Shown piece after piece: positions 1 through 3,936 of a DNA stretch of 6,411 nt; position 1 is the stretch's first letter, and every line of letters begins with the position of its first letter. The stretch comes from Thermococcaceae archaeon (GTDB lineage: Archaea; Methanobacteriota_B; Thermococci; Thermococcales; Thermococcaceae): assembly GCA_026986455.1 (NCBI GenBank), contig JALSON010000364.1, positions 1-6,411 of the forward strand. Direction: 5' to 3'. Below the pieces are notes generated by a model. That model saw only the letters and a list, made by a program, of their open reading frames with translations. It was not told where the DNA came from and searched no databases. The position numbers were made by a program, and so were the translations under genes.

Positions 1-100
1 GGGTTGCTGAAGAGGTGGTGGTTCCCCCGCCTATACATCCTGCTGCAACAACACTGAATATTGTCAAGAGTACAACCAACGTTGCAATGCCTTTTTTCAT
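1..100 (-). CDS. Secreted lipoprotein, N-terminal fragment (probable ABC-transporter solute-binding protein)
   Basis: Only the first 33 codons lie in the window; the rest is beyond position 1. Reading leftwards from the ATG at 100, the protein has a short basic start (MKKG), a hydrophobic core (residues 5-18, IATLVVLLTIFSVV) and a lipobox VAAGC at residues 18-22, followed by IGGGTTTSSAT. Cys22 is the expected lipid-attachment site after signal cleavage, and the Gly/Thr/Ser-rich run that follows is the usual flexible tether. In Thermococcales the pattern (S/A)GCIGGG plus a Thr/Ser tether is common among ABC-transporter solute-binding proteins for sugars, peptides or metals, so that role is inferred; the substrate cannot be read from this fragment. 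It lies 171 nt downstream of the CGP-CTERM surface protein on the same strand and has its own ribosome-binding site and promoter. Start choice is secure because a strong Shine-Dalgarno lies 5 nt upstream. Lipoprotein confidence is high; transporter function is moderate. Confidence 0.85.
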   Translation of the reverse strand, partial: MKKGIATLVVLLTIFSVVAAGCIGGGTTTSSAT

Positions 101-105
101 ACTCC

Positions 106-112
106 TCACCTC
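106..112 (-). promoter_or_regulatory. Shine-Dalgarno site of the lipoprotein gene
   Basis: On the minus strand the sequence reads GAGGTGA, then GGAGT, then the ATG at 100. This is a seven-base complement to the archaeal 16S rRNA 3' end (AGGAGGUGA core) at 5-nt spacing, and it fixes the lipoprotein start. Confidence 0.85.
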
Positions 113-118
113 AACTTC

Positions 119-137
119 AGAGTTTTTGAACCACTCT
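119..137. promoter_or_regulatory. Imperfect inverted repeat, candidate operator for the lipoprotein gene
   Basis: On the minus strand the site reads AGAGTggTTcAAaaACTCT, a 19-nt dyad with 7 of 9 pairs matched. Flanking CTT/AAG bases (115-143) extend it loosely if a bulge is allowed. It lies between the TATA-like box (136-143) and the predicted start of transcription near 115, a usual place for archaeal repressor sites. The inner GGTTCAAAA recurs on the same strand at 223-231. The regulator is unknown and binding is only inferred. Confidence 0.35.
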
Positions 138-149
138 TTAAAGTTTTGC
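136..149 (-). promoter_or_regulatory. BRE/TATA promoter of the lipoprotein gene
   Basis: On the minus strand GCAAAA (149-144, BRE-like) is followed directly by CTTTAAAG (143-136, TATA-like). About 25 nt downstream puts transcription start near 115, giving a leader of about 15 nt that just contains the Shine-Dalgarno site. This fits normal Thermococcales promoter spacing. It implies that the lipoprotein gene can be transcribed separately from the upstream surface-protein gene. Confidence 0.55.
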
Positions 150-152
150 TAC

Positions 153-159
153 AAAAAAA
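153..159 (-). terminator. T7 tract, candidate terminator after the CGP-CTERM gene
   Basis: Seven consecutive T residues on the minus strand, inside a T-rich stretch running from about 180 to 150 and just before the next promoter. Archaeal intrinsic termination mainly needs an oligo-T run without a hairpin, and this is the longest such run between the two minus-strand genes. No convincing stem precedes it. Confidence 0.45.
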
Positions 160-248
160 TATCAAATAAAACATCAACACGAAAATAATTTACGTTTTCC
201 CGGCAAACAGGGGCGAACGGCATTTTGAACCGACCAGCGGATTTATGG

Positions 249-258
249 AAAAATAAAT
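249..258 (-). terminator. First T-rich tract downstream of the CGP-CTERM stop codon
   Basis: Minus-strand ATTTATTTTT lies about 14 nt after the TGA stop at 274-272. It is a weaker oligo-T signal than the T7 at 153-159, and could be the primary terminator with the T7 run as backup. Confidence 0.35.
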
Positions 259-271
259 GGTGAAGGAAAGC

Positions 272-2173
272 TCACTTTCTTCTTCTGAGGAGGAGGGGTA
301 TCAGTGCGAGGCCGACGAGAGCCGCCGGACCGCAGACGCCTCCACCTCCACCCGTTGAGGTGGATGTTGGTGATGAACTGCTTGATGATGTCTCCGATGG
401 ACTGCTGCTCGTTGAGGTGGCTGATGATGTTGTGGCCGTGGAGCTGCTTGTGGTGGTTGTGCTCGTCTGGGTTGGTGTCTCCTTCTTGAAGAGCGGAATC
501 ATGTCGACTGTTGCGAGCTTGGTGGCCTTTGCATCATAGCTCTTCAGCTGCTCCTCCTGCGTGGGCTTGAATCCGGCAGGAACGAGAAGGTCCATGACTC
601 TTGGAGCAACGCCTGCAACAACGGCATCTGTATCTGCTCCTCCAACCTTCCACTGCTCGGCTTTGGGTGCAACAGCCCTCCAGTTGTCAATGCCAAATCC
701 GTCCTGACTTCCAACAAGGACGCTCATGTAGGTGTTCTCATCAATCTTGAGGTAGTCCTTTGGAATCTCCACTGTAATAACGTTCTTGTCGAGGTCTGCC
801 TTGGCCTTTATATCCACCGTCTTTCCATCCGGGAGGAAGAGCTTGCTTTCCCATCCTGTGACCCTTATTGCGGCATCCCACGGATGCTTGGGGTCAAGCT
901 GGACGTTGCTTCCCGGACCGTTTTTGGCCTCTTTTATGGCATTTGTGCTTCCTCCATCCTTGAAGTCAAAGTATGCTTCAACTATCTGGAGGCTGAAGCC
1001 GTTCGGCCCATTCCACGGGTTGCCTCCGAGGTTCTTGAAGTAGAACTCTATGACGTACTTGGTCGTGCCTTCCTTGATCTTTACATCCGTCAGGTCAAAG
1101 AGGCCTTTCTGGCTGAAGACCTTGTCGGTCGGGTAGGTGTATGTTCCCGGACCGTGATCGTCTCCTTCTGGATCTTTAACCTCAACAACATCCTTGAGCG
1201 GCTCGTAGGTCGCCATCTCGATTGCCCAGTGGAGTATGTTTGTGACGAACTGCGGGCCGTCGAGCGGGACACCGTGGTACTTCGGAGACCAGGTTGGCTC
1301 ATAGTCTCCGTAGGGGCTCTCGCCGCTGACTATGAGTATGCTCTTCTTGCCGTTGTCGAGCTTAACAACCTGAGCAACGAGGAGCGGGAACTCGCCGTTG
1401 TCACCTGCGGAGTATGCATTCGCCGGAGGATCGTTGTTCTCAACTATCGTTCCGTCGGGTGAGGTCTTCACAATCCTGTAGACGCCCTCCGGGACGTTAT
1501 CACCGACGAGCGGCTTCCAGTTGCCCTGGTCATCGACGTAAGCAACGACGCCCGGCCCGTGGTAGAGGACCTTCCCGCCGTTCTTGAAGCCTTTTGTTAT
1601 CATATCCTTCATCGGCGTGTCCGGATCCGGATTGACGATACCAACAACCCTGTAGCCTGCGCCGGCATTGCTGGTCGGATCTTCAACCGAACACAGGTCA
1701 ACCCTCAGGTTTCCAACCCCAATCATATCAAGAATACTGTCGGCAGCATCCTGCGCCTGAACACCGCTTCCATAGTCGGAATCAGCTGCAACCCAGAGAA
1801 CCTTTCCTCCCTGCTTGAACCAATCGGATATAGCCTGAATTTCTTCAGGGTCAAAAGGACTTGTTGGCTGGCCGAGGATGAGGACATCGACGTTCTTCAG
1901 GGCATCTGCGGTAATCTTATCCCCGAGGTTCTTTATTCCAAGCGTCTCTGCCTGGGTCGGATCTCCAAAGTAAGCCCACTGGACGTCCGTTATGGTCTTT
2001 GTAATCCCGTGGGCAAGGGTCTTATTGGTCTGCTTGTCAATTACATCCTCAGAGAGATACTTGGCGTTCTCTCCGTGAGCCAAATCTACTGCTACAGTAG
2101 TTGCACTGGCCAGTGCAAACCCAAAAACACCAAAAAACATAAACACAGCTACTAAAACTGCTGCCTTCCTCAT
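272..2173 (-). CDS. Secreted surface protein: DUF4350/GATase-like domain, glucodextranase C-type module, CGP-CTERM anchor
   Basis: 633 residues. Residues 1-24 are a signal peptide (hydrophobic core, ALASA before the likely cut). Residues 26-150 resemble a DUF4350/glutamine-amidotransferase-like fold: strand VDVLILG at 95-101, then FDPEEIQAISDWF and GGKVLWVAAD (122-131). About 330-600 resembles the C-terminal binding module of glucodextranase (Glucodextran_C), also found at the end of Thermococcales amylopullulanases; it opens with DPEGDDHGPG at 334. Residues 566-607 are almost entirely Ser/Thr with Pro, a probable glycosylated stalk. The tail is GGGGG, Cys614-Gly-Pro, a hydrophobic segment and RRRK: the CGP-CTERM sorting signal of Thermococcales, whose invariant Cys is thought to be the processing or lipid-attachment point. 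No glycosidase catalytic domain is present, so a carbohydrate-binding or envelope role is inferred. In-frame starts as far up as 2428 would run into tyrS and past the promoter; the ATG at 2173 has the Shine-Dalgarno and begins the signal peptide. Confidence 0.9.
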   Translation of the reverse strand: MRKAAVLVAVFMFFGVFGFALASATTVAVDLAHGENAKYLSEDVIDKQTNKTLAHGITKTITDVQWAYFGDPTQAETLGIKNLGDKITADALKNVDVLILGQPTSPFDPEEIQAISDWFKQGGKVLWVAADSDYGSGVQAQDAADSILDMIGVGNLRVDLCSVEDPTSNAGAGYRVVGIVNPDPDTPMKDMITKGFKNGGKVLYHGPGVVAYVDDQGNWKPLVGDNVPEGVYRIVKTSPDGTIVENNDPPANAYSAGDNGEFPLLVAQVVKLDNGKKSILIVSGESPYGDYEPTWSPKYHGVPLDGPQFVTNILHWAIEMATYEPLKDVVEVKDPEGDDHGPGTYTYPTDKVFSQKGLFDLTDVKIKEGTTKYVIEFYFKNLGGNPWNGPNGFSLQIVEAYFDFKDGGSTNAIKEAKNGPGSNVQLDPKHPWDAAIRVTGWESKLFLPDGKTVDIKAKADLDKNVITVEIPKDYLKIDENTYMSVLVGSQDGFGIDNWRAVAPKAEQWKVGGADTDAVVAGVAPRVMDLLVPAGFKPTQEEQLKSYDAKATKLATVDMIPLFKKETPTQTSTTTTSSSTATTSSATSTSSSPSETSSSSSSPTSTSTGGGGGVCGPAALVGLALIPLLLRRRK

Positions 2174-2175
2174 GG

Positions 2176-2192
2176 TATCACCAACGATTATA
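2176..2192. promoter_or_regulatory. Degenerate Thermococcales glycolytic motif (TGM-like operator)
   Basis: The plus strand reads TATCAC-CAACG-ATTATA, matching 10 of 12 defined bases of TATCAC-N5-GTGATA with exact 5-nt spacing. In Thermococcales this motif is bound by the TrmB-family sugar regulator (Tgr/TrmBL1); a site downstream of the TATA box represses when maltodextrins are absent. Here it lies between the TATA box (2205-2211) and the ATG. Caution: the perfect half overlaps the Shine-Dalgarno, and the weaker half is part of a separate perfect palindrome GATTATAATC (2186-2195). Confidence 0.35.
2177..2182 (-). promoter_or_regulatory. Shine-Dalgarno site fixing the surface-protein start
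   Basis: Minus-strand GGTGAT followed by ACC and the ATG at 2173. It rules against the upstream in-frame ATG at 2197-2195 and the longer frame reaching 2428, since translation from 2173 yields a clean signal peptide. It overlaps one half of the TGM-like motif. Confidence 0.75.
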
Positions 2193-2204
2193 ATCATTCC
2201 AGAG

Positions 2205-2218
2205 TTATAAACCTTATG
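2205..2218 (-). promoter_or_regulatory. BRE/TATA promoter of the CGP-CTERM surface-protein gene
   Basis: On the minus strand CATAAG (2218-2213) precedes the TATA box TTTATAA (2211-2205). Predicted transcription start is near 2181-2184, leaving a leader of about 10 nt that carries the Shine-Dalgarno. It is divergent from the tyrS promoter, with the two TATA boxes about 45 nt apart. Confidence 0.6.
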
Positions 2219-2241
2219 AATCTCCCGTGCTGGAGGAGGCC

Positions 2242-2257
2242 GCAAAACCCTTAAAGG
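2242..2257 (+). promoter_or_regulatory. BRE/TATA promoter of tyrS
   Basis: GCAAAA (2242-2247, BRE-like) is followed by CCCTTAAAGG (2248-2257, TATA-like). Transcription start is predicted at about 2275-2281, so the leader before the ATG at 2288 is only 7-13 nt. The in-frame GTG at 2279 would fall at or before the transcript start, which supports the ATG. Confidence 0.55.
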
Positions 2258-2276
2258 ATGAGGGTCTTTCCCATTT

Positions 2277-2281
2277 AGGTG
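2277..2281 (+). promoter_or_regulatory. Shine-Dalgarno site of tyrS
   Basis: AGGTG, with six nucleotides between it and the ATG at 2288. It contains the alternative GTG start (2279) and therefore favours the ATG, giving a 375-residue protein. Confidence 0.6.
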
Positions 2282-2287
2282 GTTAAT

Positions 2288-3415
2288 ATGGATATTGAGA
2301 AGAGAGTTGCACTGATAACGAGGAAGCCCACGGAAGAACTCCTGACAGAGGAGAACCTCAGGCACCTCCTTGAGGTTGGAATCCCGATGCAGCACTACAT
2401 CGGATTCGAGATAAGCGGTTACATACACCTCGGAACCGGGCTTATGGCGGGAGCGAAGATAGCCGACCTCCAGAAGGCCGGAATCAAGACGAGGATATTC
2501 TTAGCTGACTGGCACAGCTGGATAAACGACAAGCTCGGAGGAGACCTTGAGGTCATCCAGAAGGTGGCACTCACCTACTTCAAGGAGGGAATGAAGCAGA
2601 GTATAAAGGTCATGGGCGGCGACCCGGAGAAGGTCGAGTTCGTTCTGGCGAGCGAGATACTTGAGAAGGGCGACTACTGGCAGACGGTGATAGACATCTC
2701 CAAGAACGTCACCCTCGCGAGAATGATGCGCTCGATAACGATAATGGGCCGTCAGATGGGTGAGGCCATAGACTTCGCCAAGCTCATCTACCCGGCGATG
2801 CAGGTCGCCGACATCTTCTACCAAGGGGTCACGATAGCCCACGCCGGAATGGACCAGAGGAAGGCCCACGTCATAGCGATTGAAGTCGCTCAAAAGCTCA
2901 AGTACCACGCCCTCGAATGGAATGGCGAGAAGCTCAAGCCGGTCGCTCTGCACCACCACCTCCTCCTGGGCCTGCAGGAGCCGCCGGTCTGGCCGATAGA
3001 GAGCGAAGAGCAGTTCAAGGAGCTGAAGACCCAGATGAAGATGAGCAAGAGCAAGCCTTACTCAGCCGTCTTCATCCACGACACGCCGGAGGAGATAAAG
3101 CAAAAACTCAGGAAGGCCTTCTGCCCGGCCAGGGAGGTCAGGTACAACCCCGTCCTCGACTGGGCAGAGTACATAATCTTCCGCGAGGAGCCGACCGAGT
3201 TTACTATCCACCGCCCGGCGAAGTTCGGCGGCGACGTCACCTACACGACCATCGAGGAGCTCAAGAGGGACTTTGCCGAGGGCAAGCTCCACCCGCTCGA
3301 CCTCAAGAACGCGGTGGCAGAATATCTCATCGAACTCCTCAAGCCGGTCAGGGAGTACTTCGAGAAGAACCCGGAGCCCCTTGAGCTGATGAGGGAGATA
3401 AAGATAACCCGCTGA
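2288..3415 (+). CDS. tyrS: Tyrosyl-tRNA synthetase, archaeal type
   Basis: Class I aminoacyl-tRNA synthetase that charges tRNA-Tyr with tyrosine using ATP in the cytoplasm. 375 residues, the size of Pyrococcus TyrRS. The Rossmann catalytic core starts with YIGFEISG (Tyr37, equivalent to Tyr32 of the Methanocaldococcus jannaschii enzyme) and the HIGH-type signature HLGTG at 47-51. Tyrosine-pocket residues are intact: Tyr168, Gln172 and Asp175 in YPAMQVADI, and Gln190 in GMDQRKAH. The KMSKS loop is at 251-255, followed by the short archaeal C-terminal anticodon-binding part (FGGDVTYTT, LHPLDLKNAVAEYL). All expected catalytic elements are present and the reading frame is unbroken, so it should be functional. 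It is transcribed from its own promoter, divergently from the surface-protein gene, and followed after 45 nt by the Lrp-family gene. The GTG at 2279 would add three residues but is disfavoured by the Shine-Dalgarno and TATA positions. Confidence 0.97.
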   Translation: MDIEKRVALITRKPTEELLTEENLRHLLEVGIPMQHYIGFEISGYIHLGTGLMAGAKIADLQKAGIKTRIFLADWHSWINDKLGGDLEVIQKVALTYFKEGMKQSIKVMGGDPEKVEFVLASEILEKGDYWQTVIDISKNVTLARMMRSITIMGRQMGEAIDFAKLIYPAMQVADIFYQGVTIAHAGMDQRKAHVIAIEVAQKLKYHALEWNGEKLKPVALHHHLLLGLQEPPVWPIESEEQFKELKTQMKMSKSKPYSAVFIHDTPEEIKQKLRKAFCPAREVRYNPVLDWAEYIIFREEPTEFTIHRPAKFGGDVTYTTIEELKRDFAEGKLHPLDLKNAVAEYLIELLKPVREYFEKNPEPLELMREIKITR

Positions 3416-3416
3416 G

Positions 3417-3430
3417 CGAAAAGATAATAA
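3417..3430 (+). promoter_or_regulatory. Possible BRE/TATA promoter of the Lrp-family gene
   Basis: CGAAAA then GATAATAA, starting immediately after the tyrS stop. Usual spacing predicts transcription start at about 3450-3455, so the mRNA would have a leader of 5-10 nt or less. The TATA match is imperfect, and the gene may instead be read through from tyrS. Confidence 0.35.
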
Positions 3431-3434
3431 CTCC

Positions 3435-3450
3435 CTTTTTTCATTCTTCT
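3435..3450 (+). terminator. T-rich tract after tyrS
   Basis: Pyrimidine-rich run CTTTTTTCATTCTTCT with T6 at 3436-3441, 20 nt past the tyrS stop and without a hairpin. It matches the oligo-T pattern of archaeal termination, but could equally be the unwound initiator region of the following promoter. Confidence 0.4.
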
Positions 3451-3460
3451 TCTGATCATC

Positions 3461-3934
3461 ATGCCGGGGATAGACAAAAAAGATGAGGCCATTTTACGGG
3501 AGCTGAGGAAAAATGGACGGATTACCCTGACAGAACTCGGGAATAAAGTTAATTTATCCCCCGCGAGCGTTAAAAGCAGACTGGAGAAGCTTGAAAAATT
3601 AGGGGCCATCAAGGGATACACAGCGGTGGTCGACCCCGCCTTTCTAAACGAGTTCATCCAAGCCATCATAGAGGTGGAGCTCATGGTGGATGATGACAGA
3701 ACAGACAGAACCCTCTACCGTCTGGCAGAGCTGGAACATGTACAGGGAATCTACAGGAGAACCGGAGAAGCCCAGATCATTATCAGGGCCAATTTCAGTG
3801 ACGTTGACGGCGTCAGAAAGTTTCTCGGGGAGCTTTCAAGGAGGTATTTCGGAAAGAACATGAAGAGGGCGGAGGTTACCATAATACTCGACACGATAAA
3901 GGAGAGCGGCATTGTGATCCCCAAGAGGCGGTGA
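3461..3934 (+). CDS. Lrp/AsnC-family transcriptional regulator
   Basis: 157 residues, standard length for the family. The N-terminal winged helix-turn-helix spans about 5-59: DEAILRELRKNGR, then TLTELGNKVNLSPASVKSRLEKL (22-44), with LGAIKGYTAVVDP forming the wing and linker. The RAM (effector/oligomerisation) domain covers about 66-150. Family members form dimers or octamers, bind DNA near promoters and often sense amino acids. The RAM loop here reads TGEAQIII (101-108) where most members have G-(D/E)-x-D; the Asp is replaced by Gln105, so effector binding may differ or be absent. The ATG at 3461 lacks a clear Shine-Dalgarno; only TGATC (3453-3457) could pair with the distal anti-SD. The helicase gene begins 2 nt after its stop, so the two are probably co-transcribed. 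Target genes cannot be told from the sequence, and neither LrpA nor another named paralogue can be assigned. Confidence 0.92.
   Translation: MPGIDKKDEAILRELRKNGRITLTELGNKVNLSPASVKSRLEKLEKLGAIKGYTAVVDPAFLNEFIQAIIEVELMVDDDRTDRTLYRLAELEHVQGIYRRTGEAQIIIRANFSDVDGVRKFLGELSRRYFGKNMKRAEVTIILDTIKESGIVIPKRR
3930..3934 (+). promoter_or_regulatory. GGTGA Shine-Dalgarno overlapping the Lrp-family stop codon
   Basis: The TGA stop of the regulator gene is embedded in GGTGA. Spacing is only 2 nt to the ATG at 3937 and 14 nt to the in-frame ATG at 3949, both unusual; the GTG at 3931 lies inside the site. It suggests coupled translation of the two genes but leaves the helicase start slightly uncertain. Confidence 0.4.
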
Positions 3935-3936
3935 AG

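Noticed and set aside
345..478. Low-complexity plus-strand stretch as a DNA repeat array
   Set aside because: It has no fixed repeat unit; it is the coding sequence of the Ser/Thr-rich stalk.
884..2155. Long plus-strand open frames (884-1462, 1559-2155) opposite the surface-protein gene
   Set aside because: They show no domain, signal or ribosome-binding site, and the opposite strand encodes a coherent secreted protein. They are antisense shadows of GC-rich codon use.
2222..2235. Short hairpin CTCC-cgtgct-GGAG upstream of tyrS as a riboswitch or attenuator
   Set aside because: The 4-bp stem lies upstream of the tyrS TATA box, so it is not in the transcript, and is too short to be meaningful.
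136..2257. Similar GCAAAAC...TTAAAG elements before the lipoprotein gene and tyrS as a shared operator
   Set aside because: The similarity is confined to the BRE/TATA elements and is explained by the general promoter consensus.
2174..2428. N-terminal extension of the surface protein by 85 codons
   Set aside because: It would overlap tyrS on the opposite strand, lie upstream of the promoter and precede the signal peptide. The ATG at 2173 has its own Shine-Dalgarno.
2426..2440. HLGTG instead of HIGH in TyrRS as a possible defect
   Set aside because: This variant is, as far as I recall, normal in Thermococcales TyrRS, and the KMSKS loop and tyrosine-pocket residues are intact.
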